Source of the DNA: a virus
Direction: 5' to 3' (one strand)
IMG/VR virus record: IMGVR_UViG_3300022902_000012
Location: 1-64,000 of that record
Length of the DNA stretch: 64,000 nucleotides
Position numbers and translations under genes: made by a program. Below, piece by piece: positions 18,046-26,107 of this stretch. Position 1 is the first letter of the stretch. Each line of letters starts with the position of its first letter. The notes under the pieces were generated by a model. That model saw nothing but the letters and a program-made list of their open reading frames with translations, did no database searches and had not been told where the DNA came from.

Positions 18046-20279
18046 TTACAGTCCTTGATATTGGATGCGATCGAGGGTTCCATGGTGAGGTAGATGGGGC
18101 CGAAGTCAGACTGCATCTCGACCTTGCCGAGGTGTTTCTTGTAGATGGCAGCAGCTTCCTCAGCGTGATTGTTGCGGACCAGAGAGGCCCCCTGGTCGTG
18201 CAGGTGCAGGAGCATGCCGAACTCGTGGGGGAACTTCTTCGTCCCCTCCTCCATGATACGCCAGAGCCGGGAGTTGAACTGGTCGCCGCATTCGGTCTGG
18301 GTGTCCCAGTTTGCCAGTTCGGTGGCAGGGAGGGGACGCAAGGGGCAGTAGCGACGACGGCGGAAGGGTTTAATCTCCATGTAGCCATCCCGCTCTACCT
18401 TCTTCAGGTTCTCCTCGTGGTAAACGTAGACCTCGGACAGGGCGCCGTGGAACAGGCGGGTGTGAACCTCCTTGACCATGTCGAGGGTGAGCATGCGCCG
18501 GGTCTCCATGTCCACCCACTTGGAGTTGCGGGCGGTGGACTGAATCTTGAAGGGCCCCCCGAGGTACATGCCATTGAAGAACACGTTCTTCTCAACCTTA
18601 CGCAGGCGCCCGCGGTAGACGTTGTCCCAGCGTTCCCAGTTGTCTGGACCGAACACCTGCACGGCGCAGTAGGTGTGGGGGTCCACCTTGTCAGCAAAGT
18701 AGGAGCCCGGCTCGATTTTCCCCTGAAGTACCTCGATGAGGCGGCGGCAACCAGACCGGGCGGCCAGGCGTCGGAGCTCCTGTTGGTCCACGTCCCCACC
18801 CACCATGCACCAGCCCTCAGGGGCCTCGAAGATGTCGCGGTCGATGGCCCTCATGTTCTGCAAGTTCGGCGACGAGGTGAACCTGATTCCCTTCTGGTCG
18901 TAGGACTTCCACTTGGTGTGCATGTAGCCGCCGGTGATCGCCGCGGCGTAGCTCCCGCACTTCTTGTTCTTGATGATGTCCAGGAGCCCTTCCTCGAGGT
19001 CAGTCTCCGTGAACTCCACCTCGTCCATCACGTTGCCCTGCTTGTCCAGGATGGAGAAGACATCACAGTCGATCAGACTCCCGCCGGCCTCTTTGATCTT
19101 GGCACGTTCCTCGTCGGGGGTGTCTTGGTAGATGGTGGCATAGGCAGTGGACTCTTCAATGAGGGTGACGAGCAAGGACACGAAGGGGTGCTCGATGTGG
19201 TCGATGATGGCCTTATAGGAGGTGGAGGGTTCACCCAGTTCCTTGGTTGTCTCCGTCGGGACCAGTCCCAGGTTGTAAGGGGCCTGGGCGTACTTGGCGC
19301 CAAAGAGAGCCTCGGCCTTGTGGGCCGTGGACCTGTGGTTGAAGTCCGGCCAGCTGAGCCAGTCGCGAATTCTCTTACGGATGGCCATCATCTGCTTGAG
19401 ACGGTCGACTGCTCTGGCCCGACGCTTCGCCATGTTGACCGGGATGCCCCAGTTCTGCATGTTGGCTGCCAGCTCAGCGTATCGGGATTGCCACTGAATC
19501 AACTCCTGGGACATGCCGAGCTGCTGGATATGGGCACTGATCTCTGGTACCAGCTGGATGGTATAAAGAGCATCCTTGGCGTTGTAGATGAGGAGCTTCC
19601 AGGGATTCTTTATCTTGACGCCGTAGCCCTCGTTGGTCTTGTACTCCATCTTCCAGGCGCCCACCTGCAAGTAGGAGTGCCCGACGTAGCCGAGGTCGTG
19701 GTAGATGTCCGGCTGGACCAGATGGTGCAGGCCGATGGTGTCTCGGATCTCCCCTCGGACAGGCAGCCCCTTGCGTTCACAGACCGCGATGTCGTAGGGA
19801 GCGTTGTGGAAGACCTTGACGATCTCCGGGTCTGCCAGGATCTGCATGGTCAGCCCAACCAGGCACTGCTCCCAGGCCTCGGGCAGGAGCGACAGGTCCA
19901 TTAGCGGGAAGGCGACCGCCACGTTGTTGGGGGCCGCCTCAGCTATGGAGATCGAGTGGAGCCGGCACTTGGCGTAATCAAGGGAGGTGGACTCCACATC
20001 GATGGCCAGGGCCGGCTTGGCGATGAGCCAGTACTCGAGCCACCGTTTGGCATGCTCGAAGTACTCCACCGCGTTGACAGGCCCCCGCGGCAGCACACAG
20101 ATTAGGGTCTCCTCGTGGGTGATTCCCCCCCGAGAAATCTGGTGGGCCTTCTCGAAGTCCTGGGCAACCACCCCGGTGATCGGCTTGATCCCCTTGGTGT
20201 CCAGGCCCCGCTTGCCCCTTCCCTTCTTCGCTTGGTGGAAGATGGAGGCAAGGTGGTTCGTTGGAATCACATGGGCCAC
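18042..20279 (-). CDS. DNA polymerase, family A, with 3'-5' exonuclease domain
   Basis: A 745-residue replicative polymerase. Exonuclease motifs: DVE (D94, E96), FHNAPYD (D163) and Y232-x3-D236. Polymerase motifs: A GDVDQQELR (catalytic D496), B with R560/K564, F568 and Y572, and C at LHLHDQG (H694, D695). SSPNLQNMR near residue 470 is a typical family A signature. Motif C has Gln where most family members have Glu after the catalytic Asp (HDQ for HDE). Start is GTG with GAGGAAAG upstream, overlapping the stop of the preceding gene. It leads into a winged-helix gene by ATGA overlap. Confidence 0.93.
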   Translation of the reverse strand: MAHVIPTNHLASIFHQAKKGRGKRGLDTKGIKPITGVVAQDFEKAHQISRGGITHEETLICVLPRGPVNAVEYFEHAKRWLEYWLIAKPALAIDVESTSLDYAKCRLHSISIAEAAPNNVAVAFPLMDLSLLPEAWEQCLVGLTMQILADPEIVKVFHNAPYDIAVCERKGLPVRGEIRDTIGLHHLVQPDIYHDLGYVGHSYLQVGAWKMEYKTNEGYGVKIKNPWKLLIYNAKDALYTIQLVPEISAHIQQLGMSQELIQWQSRYAELAANMQNWGIPVNMAKRRARAVDRLKQMMAIRKRIRDWLSWPDFNHRSTAHKAEALFGAKYAQAPYNLGLVPTETTKELGEPSTSYKAIIDHIEHPFVSLLVTLIEESTAYATIYQDTPDEERAKIKEAGGSLIDCDVFSILDKQGNVMDEVEFTETDLEEGLLDIIKNKKCGSYAAAITGGYMHTKWKSYDQKGIRFTSSPNLQNMRAIDRDIFEAPEGWCMVGGDVDQQELRRLAARSGCRRLIEVLQGKIEPGSYFADKVDPHTYCAVQVFGPDNWERWDNVYRGRLRKVEKNVFFNGMYLGGPFKIQSTARNSKWVDMETRRMLTLDMVKEVHTRLFHGALSEVYVYHEENLKKVERDGYMEIKPFRRRRYCPLRPLPATELANWDTQTECGDQFNSRLWRIMEEGTKKFPHEFGMLLHLHDQGASLVRNNHAEEAAAIYKKHLGKVEMQSDFGPIYLTMEPSIASNIKDCK

Positions 20280-20509
20280 TATGGTTCTTTCCTCGGGACA
20301 TTGGCTTTGTTGGGGGTGGAGGCGAACCGGGTGCCCTTCTGGTTATACGGTTTCCAGGCGGGGCACTCAGGGGCTAACGCTTCGAGTTCATCAGCCCTAT
20401 AGGCTGCTATGAGCAGACCTTTAGCTAACTGACGGGCATCCTCTGCATCGATGACTTCCATCGATCCAGCATTGTAGTGGGAGGGATGGTCGACGGTTTC
20501 TTTACTCAT
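20279..20509 (-). CDS. DUF3310-like small protein
   Basis: A 76-residue protein starting with ATG at 20509, which overlaps the stop of the preceding gene (ATGA). Near the N-terminus it carries VDHPSHYNAGSMEVID, the signature of the DUF3310 (SaV-like) family common in phage replication operons. The family's usual long helical second half is reduced to a short Pro/Lys-rich tail, so this is a short version. Function of the family is unknown. Confidence 0.6.
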   Translation of the reverse strand: MSKETVDHPSHYNAGSMEVIDAEDARQLAKGLLIAAYRADELEALAPECPAWKPYNQKGTRFASTPNKANVPRKEP

Positions 20510-20871
20510 GGTCTCCATGGTCTCCCGTTCTCGTCGGTGAGGGTGGCACCCTCAAAGGTAGACATTTCCCAACCTGAGAAGTCCTTCCCCTCGGTCTGCC
20601 CGAGTCGCTCAAGCCCTTTCCATACGTACAGGTGGTAGGCAAGACATTGCTCCTCGCTGACCACGATCTTGTCGGGCTTGCCCTGGCGCTCCCAGGCCTC
20701 CCTGATATCCCACTCAGGCAGTCGGTCGATGAACGTCAAAGCCTTGGAGTAGGAGGTGAACTTTCGCTGCTCATGACCCTCGGCGAGGATAGCCCCATGG
20801 GGTGTCCTCTGGTACAGACGCCAGCGACGATCCCTATCCTGCTGAGTGAAGATGTATCCCACGTCAGGCAT
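20506..20871 (-). CDS. Unknown protein in the polymerase operon
   Basis: A 121-residue protein starting at ATG 20871, inside the last codons of the SLOG gene (8-nt overlap). It has an N-terminal beta-hairpin (YIFTQQDRDRRWRLYQRT), a middle helix and a C-terminal domain with many Glu/Trp residues. No family is recognised. Upstream in-frame ATGs exist but would lie within the SLOG gene without a ribosome site. Confidence 0.6.
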   Translation of the reverse strand: MPDVGYIFTQQDRDRRWRLYQRTPHGAILAEGHEQRKFTSYSKALTFIDRLPEWDIREAWERQGKPDKIVVSEEQCLAYHLYVWKGLERLGQTEGKDFSGWEMSTFEGATLTDENGRPWRP

Positions 20872-21391
20872 TGTTTTGCTCAATCCGAGTTGAGGTTTGG
20901 AGGAGCCTGTCGTACCAACCATCCCGTTGCATATTGACGACAGGGATGTTGTGGGCACTGGCAATCCTTATAGCCTGCCCGGTGCCCCCTGTTCTGCGGG
21001 ATGTCTGGTGTCCCCGCTCTGCCCCGTCCGGAGTCCAGCAGACGACCAGGTGGGTTGGACTCTTGAGGTTCAACCCGAGGATCTGATAGCCGTTACGGGC
21101 ATGGAGCTTCTGAGCTTGCAGAGGACAGGCCCCCCAAGCTGGGTGATGGTGAGCAGCGAGTCGTAGGGCATATGCACGCTGGTCCTGTGATGCCCCCTCA
21201 AAGGAGTTCGTTGTATAGATGATCTTGTGGTTATCAGCCCCATCAGCAAAGGCTGTGTCAGCCCCTTTGGCCCCTCCGGATCTAAGCCACCACCCCCGGC
21301 CCAGTAGGTATTGTGCCCACTGCCTCATCTGAGCCAGGAACTCTGGGGGGGTCCTCCTTGAACCTATACCTGTATACATAAGGTTTCCCAT
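20864..21391 (-). CDS. DprA/SLOG-family protein
   Basis: A 175-residue Rossmann-like protein of the SLOG superfamily (DprA/YspA-like). Seen: YTGIGSRRTP at the N-terminus, the nucleotide-binding signature RSGGAKGADTAF, then THLVVCWTPDG and TGGTGQAIRIASAHNIPVVN. Such phage proteins are thought to bind nucleotides or single-stranded DNA; the exact role is unknown. GAGGAA lies 8 nt before the ATG. Confidence 0.75.
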   Translation of the reverse strand: MGNLMYTGIGSRRTPPEFLAQMRQWAQYLLGRGWWLRSGGAKGADTAFADGADNHKIIYTTNSFEGASQDQRAYALRLAAHHHPAWGACPLQAQKLHARNGYQILGLNLKSPTHLVVCWTPDGAERGHQTSRRTGGTGQAIRIASAHNIPVVNMQRDGWYDRLLQTSTRIEQNNA

Positions 21392-21455
21392 CCGGCTATT
21401 CCTCAGATTTTTTAAGTAGGTGGATCATCATGTCCATGGCTTCCGATGGGGTAGA

Positions 21456-21986
21456 TCATCGGTGGCACTCCTTCCAGAGTTCTTGGAGGTCGATGGGATT
21501 GACGCTGCCGCGGTAGTCCCTGATGGATCCTTTGATGCCGGTCAAGGCTTTCATGGAGTGCTTGCCTACAGCAACGATGACGGTGTCCGGGTGGTCCTCA
21601 CTGACGGCGAGGAGTTCTCCGATGAGGCGCTTACGGCAGTGGTCCATTGCGAGCTTGTGCACCAGGTCGGAGGACAGGGTAGGGCCGCCGCCGGGTGGCT
21701 TGATGGGGCGCTTTCTGCACAACGTTGTGTTGGTTACCCAACAGTCCATCCGGGAGAAACCAGGGTCGCCGTTTTCGGTCAGGTACCACTGGGCTCTACC
21801 GGTTGGGCCGATGAAGAACTTCCGTTCTCTCTTGGGATTGTTCCCTTCCTCCTCAAATCCAGGCCCCTCTCCTACAAGGATAAGTCGGGAGGGGACTTTG
21901 CCGTCGGGATAGACCATGACGGACTTCCCATCATTGAGGGGGCATCCCTGGCAATCCGGCTGGGTTATGAGGCCGTGGTAGTACAT
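21456..21986 (-). CDS. Uracil-DNA-glycosylase-like protein, C-terminally shortened
   Basis: A 176-residue protein of the family 4 UDG / SPO1 polymerase-like group. It has the N-terminal Cys pair CQGCPL (C12, C15; possible Fe-S ligands), motif 1 as VGEGPGFEEE and then FIGPTGR, and the TVIVAVGKHSMKALTG strand-helix. The usual second active-site motif (HPS/HPA) after this strand is absent because the frame stops at TGA 21456. In the same frame, after the stop, codons read STPSEAMDMMIHLLKKSEE. The protein is therefore either truncated or catalytically altered. Confidence 0.6.
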   Translation of the reverse strand: MYYHGLITQPDCQGCPLNDGKSVMVYPDGKVPSRLILVGEGPGFEEEGNNPKRERKFFIGPTGRAQWYLTENGDPGFSRMDCWVTNTTLCRKRPIKPPGGGPTLSSDLVHKLAMDHCRKRLIGELLAVSEDHPDTVIVAVGKHSMKALTGIKGSIRDYRGSVNPIDLQELWKECHR

Positions 21987-21990
21987 TCCA

Positions 21991-22272
21991 TCAGCTCCTG
22001 AATTCTATGTTCTTGTAGCCAACTTCATCAGGGTCAGATACTGCATACCAGAGTCCATCTCTCTGTATCGCCTCGACATGCCATTGCTCAGGGAAAGGTC
22101 CATAGTTGAACTCCAGGACCTGCTGGACAACAACTTTATTTCCGGATGTATCCTTATAGAATTCTGCAGCCCTGACCCGATATATTTCCCCGACGGAGGC
22201 GCTCCAACCCCAGCTTGGCCTGTCAATTCCTTCAGCTGTCTCTAGATTAGGTTGGGTCAGATCGATGGACAT
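21991..22272 (-). CDS. Small acidic protein of unknown function
   Basis: A 93-residue protein, start ATG 22272 with AAGGAGCATC just upstream. It is a beta-rich single domain with a YRVRAAEFYKDTSGNKVVVQ hairpin. No family is recognised. It lies immediately downstream of a strong hairpin. Confidence 0.6.
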   Translation of the reverse strand: MSIDLTQPNLETAEGIDRPSWGWSASVGEIYRVRAAEFYKDTSGNKVVVQQVLEFNYGPFPEQWHVEAIQRDGLWYAVSDPDEVGYKNIEFRS

Positions 22273-22293
22273 GATGCTCCTTATGTTGAAAGA

Positions 22294-22322
22294 CCCCGGG
22301 GGGCATTGTGGACCCCCCGGGG
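22294..22322 (-). terminator. GC-rich hairpin between two leftward genes
   Basis: CCCCGGGGGG (22294-22303) and CCCCCCGGGG (22313-22322) form a perfect 10-bp stem with a 9-nt loop. On the leftward strand the stem is followed by TCTTTC, a weak U-rich tract. It follows the stop of the DUF669-like gene and precedes the ribosome site of the next gene, so it fits a partial intrinsic terminator. Confidence 0.55.
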
Positions 22323-22356
22323 AGAGGACCGCTTTACCGGCTAAACCGTCTGGCTG

Positions 22357-23064
22357 CTACGGCTTGGGCGGGGGCGGAGGGGGCGGGGGAGCTGCCGCGG
22401 CGGCGCCATCCGCAGGCGGGGTAGGCGGAGGCGGAGCATCGGCGGGGGGAACCGGCGCCGGGGTGGGCGGCGGAGGGGGCGCAGCAGCCTCGGGCGGGGG
22501 GGCCTGGGACGGCTGGGGGGGAGCGGCGGTGGTGGCAGCCTCCTCGCCGGGGGTGTTGTCCACCGCGTACTTCCAGTTGGCATCGTTGAAGGGGATGCGG
22601 GTCCGGATGTAGTTGTTGGTCCCGTCCTTGCTGACGGTGAGGTAGGCGATGTACTTACGCCCGACCAGGACCTCGTTGTCCGCCGCAGAGCCAGCCTCAG
22701 CCAGCTGGGTCAGGTAGTCACGGCAGGCTTCCTCACCGCCCAGGCACGCCTCCCAGATCTGCTTGTAGGCGGCCTTGTCTCGGGCCATGCGCTCCTTCTG
22801 CTTGGGGGTGGCCTTGTCCAGGGTAGCCAGGTCACCGTTGCCGATCATGTCGGAGAACGGACGGTCCTCGCGACTGGTGTCGGCGCCGGGGCCCATCTGG
22901 ATCTCGGTGGCGAAGCGGGTGTAGGAGCCGGGACCATTCTTGTAGCCCCCACCCCCGATCTCAGTGACCTTCAGCAGGTAGAAGCCCTCGGGGTGGGCAA
23001 CGAAACCAGCGGACGAAGTGCCCAGGAATTCGTTGATGTCAAACGGCAGTGCATTCTTGTTCAT
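22357..23064 (-). CDS. DUF669-like (putative ssDNA-binding) protein with Pro/Ala-rich tail
   Basis: A 235-residue protein. The N-terminal ~165 residues resemble DUF669 phage proteins, which are usually encoded next to a RecA-like ATPase, as here. The opening FDINEFLG and the later strand region GRKYIAYLTVSKDG fit that family. The C-terminal 65 residues are almost entirely Pro and Ala with Glu/Gln, a disordered tail like those of SSB proteins but not acidic. A strong AAGGAGG precedes the ATG. A role in DNA binding during recombination or replication is an inference from context. Confidence 0.5.
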   Translation of the reverse strand: MNKNALPFDINEFLGTSSAGFVAHPEGFYLLKVTEIGGGGYKNGPGSYTRFATEIQMGPGADTSREDRPFSDMIGNGDLATLDKATPKQKERMARDKAAYKQIWEACLGGEEACRDYLTQLAEAGSAADNEVLVGRKYIAYLTVSKDGTNNYIRTRIPFNDANWKYAVDNTPGEEAATTAAPPQPSQAPPPEAAAPPPPPTPAPVPPADAPPPPTPPADGAAAAAPPPPPPPPKP

Positions 23065-23112
23065 GGTGGTGTCCTCCTTGTCGACAGTTGGACGGTTTAA
23101 AAAGAAGCTATC

Positions 23113-24180
23113 CTACCCGTTGAGCGACGGGATAGGCAGCGCGATGTGCTCATAGATGCGGTTGTAGACTGCCCGGAAGGTCGGGGTTGTTCCCAGCTCC
23201 GGATCTGTGAGCTTGCCTTCCGGGAAGGCAAAAGCGAATCGATGTCCGACGGAACCGACGGAGTACTTGTCGGGCATCGTATAGAAGACGCGAGAGGTTT
23301 CCATGCGTTTGTCAGCAGAGCTGGCATCAGTACTGGTCTGGTACACCGGGGTAGCCTGGATGACAAGATCGGCCGCCGCGGGGGTGGCCCAAACACTCTG
23401 GCCATCAAGAGCCAGCTTCACCTTGTCCAAAAGTAGATTGCCGCGGCCATCCTCTTTGAGGATCTGCTTCTCGTGGCCGATGATGATCCGGTTGACAGGA
23501 AAAGAGTTCATCTTCTCCATCAGCGCCTGATGAAAATTCTTGAGGAGGCCATAGTCCTGCTTCTGGAACAGCACACCACCCTGGTCTCTCATCTGCTCGG
23601 CCCATCGCTCTCCGGGGCTCTTGCCGTCGCCTCCTCCAGAGGACTTGAGGAGTTTCTTGAGGTCGGCAGGTACAGCAACCTTGTCCTGGACCAGGGCCAG
23701 CCGGTAGGCCTGCAGATCGGTATACCAAAGCCTCTCGAGAAAGCCGATGGAGTCGAGGACCACGGTGGCTACACCCCATGCCCGCCAGTTCTTCTCGATC
23801 ATGTCGAGGGCATCCTGCAGGCAGTGATGAGGCTCGTACTTGGAGATGTTGGCCGAGTCGTTGCTGTGCCCCGAGAAGTAGATGTCGAAGCGGGGGGGAG
23901 CCTCCTGGTTGAACACCGGCGGAATCGACAGGTCCTTGCACCGACTAATCAGGTGAGCAGCCACCTGAGGGTAGGTATCCAGGGCGGCATTACCCCCCTC
24001 GGCCACGATGTTCAGGAAGATAGGCGCCGGCCACATACAGGCCCATGTACTCTTGCCCGACTTCGGGGCACCAAACACCAACGTCGAGGTCTTTTTGGTC
24101 ACTTCGTTCCCTACGCCGACGGTCCGCTGCGGCGCTCGGGCCGAGTAGCTAATGACGGCTGGCTGTTCCTGGTCACTCAT
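23113..24180 (-). CDS. RecA-like AAA ATPase (phage recombination/replication)
   Basis: A 355-residue P-loop ATPase. Walker A is GAPKSGKST (residues 37-45); Walker B is VATVVLDSIG (138-146). The type matches phage nucleotide-binding proteins of the AAA_24/Sak4-like group, which act as single-strand annealing or strand-exchange partners with the neighbouring DUF669 protein. Its start overlaps the stop of the SNF2-like helicase gene (ATGA). Confidence 0.7.
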   Translation of the reverse strand: MSDQEQPAVISYSARAPQRTVGVGNEVTKKTSTLVFGAPKSGKSTWACMWPAPIFLNIVAEGGNAALDTYPQVAAHLISRCKDLSIPPVFNQEAPPRFDIYFSGHSNDSANISKYEPHHCLQDALDMIEKNWRAWGVATVVLDSIGFLERLWYTDLQAYRLALVQDKVAVPADLKKLLKSSGGGDGKSPGERWAEQMRDQGGVLFQKQDYGLLKNFHQALMEKMNSFPVNRIIIGHEKQILKEDGRGNLLLDKVKLALDGQSVWATPAAADLVIQATPVYQTSTDASSADKRMETSRVFYTMPDKYSVGSVGHRFAFAFPEGKLTDPELGTTPTFRAVYNRIYEHIALPIPSLNG

Positions 24181-25952
24181 GAGAGTCTCCTTGATGCAAA
24201 GTCGGACCGCTTCAGGATGTTGAGCAGATCGGTGAGCTGCTTGTGCTCCCGGCCGATCAGGTCGCCAGCGATGGCTTCCTCAGGCCCAACCCCGAGGACA
24301 TCCTCAGAGTCCCGCTCTTTGGCCTGGATGCGCTCCAGGATCCGCTCGTCGACGGGATTGTTCTGGAGGAAGAGGTAGATGGCCTCTTTCTCCTTGACGA
24401 AGTCCCCCTCGGCCAGCATACGTCCCTCGACCTGAAGGTTCGGGTCGGGGTTCCAGTCGGGGGTGACGATGAGGCAGCCTGTAGCGACCTGTAGGGAGTG
24501 GTTGGACACCCCGATGCTGGCCCTGGTTGCGACGAGGACAGCCCTGCGGGACTTGTATGTGCCCAGCTCTTCGCACAGTGCCCAGCGTCGGGCTACAGGC
24601 ATGGCACCGGTGACTGGCCCTATAACAGGCATCCCTGGACGGAGCCGCTGCAGCTCCTTACAGATGAGGGCTGCTGATGGACGCCGCTCGGTGAACACGA
24701 CGAAGGTCTTGTGTGTTTTGAGAGCTTGCAGGGTAGCCTCAGCTGCATGCTGGACCTTGATCTCAGCCATCGCAGAGAGTGTATGGGTCAGGGCCACCAA
24801 CTTGGCCGGATAGGTTCGGGCGGCGCGCTTCTGATCGGCGGTGCCGTCGAACTTGATCCGAGGGCCACCGGGTATCTGGAGCCACAGAGCCTTGGGCTGT
24901 TTCGCCTTACGGGCTTTGGCTGCCTTACGGCCGGCGGACAGAATAGCATCCTGCAGGGCGCCTCGCTCTGGGCCAGTCAGTTGAACCCAGTGTCCTGACC
25001 TCTGGACCCGGGTGCCCCCGTGGCTGGCCGCGGTCCCCCGACTCACCTTGAGGACGAAGGGGTCGAGTCGGTGACGTAACTCAGAGGACTTCTGAGGCTT
25101 GCCCATGGTCCAGTAGACCTGACCGCCGCGGGTCTTTTGTTGCTCCATCCCACAGTAGCGGGGGCCGAACATGTCTCCGATCCAGTCGCCCCACTGCCCG
25201 GGCTGCATGATGTCGAGCTGCATCCACAGGTTGTGTCGGCCGGACCGGATGGGAGTGGCTGTCAAGAGCAGGCGCCGGGTCACTGAGGCCATTCCAGATA
25301 GGGCGCGCGTGGCCCCCGACCGGACGGCGGCCGGATTGGCGCAGGCATGAGATTCATCGATGATCAGGTTGACGGGACAGCCTCGACCCTGCCTGCGGAT
25401 GAGAGGACCGACCTGCTCCAGGATATCGTAGTGGGCAAACCTGATGAGCTCATCCTTTTTGATGTCACCCTCTGAGACGTGTGCAACCTTCAGGCCGAAG
25501 TACCGGGCAGGGTCCCCCTTGGGCGAGCACCAGGTCTCGGCCGCTTGTAGGGGGCCCAAGATCAGGGTGGGCTCATCGAGGGCACCCATACGATGGTATG
25601 CCTGTAAGGAGACGGGGGTCTTCCCCAGGCCAGGGGCCGCGGCGTACAGACAGCCGTTGGCATCGAAGCCATAGTTGGCCAAACCGAAGCTAGAGAGAGC
25701 ACGACGGATGAAGGTGACAGCTCGCCGTTGGTAGGACCTGAACTCGAGGCAGCCGCGGGGTGTTGTAGGAGAAGCATCCTCAGGATACTGTAGGATCTTG
25801 TCCGCGCCGGCTGCCCCATCTTGGCTCTGAGGGAGCTGGAGAGCCAGATCGGAGAGGAGGAGCTTGTCGGCCTCTCCTCCATTGTGCGATGCAGCAAGCC
25901 GCCAGGGCCCTGCGATGTTGACTGTGTTTTGCACTGACGGACAAGGTGTCAT
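24177..25952 (-). CDS. SNF2-like SF2 helicase
   Basis: A 591-residue superfamily 2 DNA translocase. From the chosen ATG: motif I GLGKT (108-112), motif II DESH (199-202), motif III TATP (231-234), and a C-terminal RecA2 domain ending with the QVEGRMLAEGD motif VI. The layout is that of phage SNF2/Rad54-like helicases used in replication, recombination or anti-defence. ATG at 25952 is chosen because AGGTGG lies 8 nt upstream; an in-frame GTG 12 nt earlier overlaps that site. First gene of the leftward operon; it diverges from the RepA-like gene. Confidence 0.85.
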   Translation of the reverse strand: MTPCPSVQNTVNIAGPWRLAASHNGGEADKLLLSDLALQLPQSQDGAAGADKILQYPEDASPTTPRGCLEFRSYQRRAVTFIRRALSSFGLANYGFDANGCLYAAAPGLGKTPVSLQAYHRMGALDEPTLILGPLQAAETWCSPKGDPARYFGLKVAHVSEGDIKKDELIRFAHYDILEQVGPLIRRQGRGCPVNLIIDESHACANPAAVRSGATRALSGMASVTRRLLLTATPIRSGRHNLWMQLDIMQPGQWGDWIGDMFGPRYCGMEQQKTRGGQVYWTMGKPQKSSELRHRLDPFVLKVSRGTAASHGGTRVQRSGHWVQLTGPERGALQDAILSAGRKAAKARKAKQPKALWLQIPGGPRIKFDGTADQKRAARTYPAKLVALTHTLSAMAEIKVQHAAEATLQALKTHKTFVVFTERRPSAALICKELQRLRPGMPVIGPVTGAMPVARRWALCEELGTYKSRRAVLVATRASIGVSNHSLQVATGCLIVTPDWNPDPNLQVEGRMLAEGDFVKEKEAIYLFLQNNPVDERILERIQAKERDSEDVLGVGPEEAIAGDLIGREHKQLTDLLNILKRSDFASRRLS

Positions 25953-26043
25953 ACGGCAAACCACCTGTCAACACCCTTTCTGAGAAAAGTCTCCGCTAAC
26001 TGTCCGGAATTGTAGGTCCGCTCAGGGGGTACTGGAAATTCCC

Positions 26044-26071
26044 TTGACTTTCTGGGCGTTTGTTCTAACCT
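26044..26071 (+). promoter_or_regulatory. Putative sigma70-type promoter for the RepA-like gene
   Basis: TTGACT at 26044-26049 and TAACCT at 26066-26071 with a 16-nt spacer, about 37 bp before the ATG at 26108. The ribosome site GGGAGGTAA follows. The 155-bp divergent region (25953-26107) is one of few intergenic stretches in the window and would also hold the start of the leftward operon, for which no clear boxes are visible. Confidence 0.5.
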
Positions 26072-26107
26072 ATGAATCTCAGTAGTGACCGGGAGGTAAT
26101 GTAACAA

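Noticed and set aside
18132-19904. Rightward open frame (590 codons) across the DNA polymerase gene
   Set aside because: The opposite strand encodes a polymerase with all catalytic motifs, so this is an antisense shadow.
21050-21080. GGTTCAACCC, a tRNA T-loop-like string
   Set aside because: No cloverleaf can be formed around it, and it lies inside the SLOG gene.
25955-25970. TTGACA on the leftward strand near the SNF2-like helicase start
   Set aside because: A promoter with this -35 box would start transcription inside the gene; the overlapping AGGTGG is better explained as the ribosome site.
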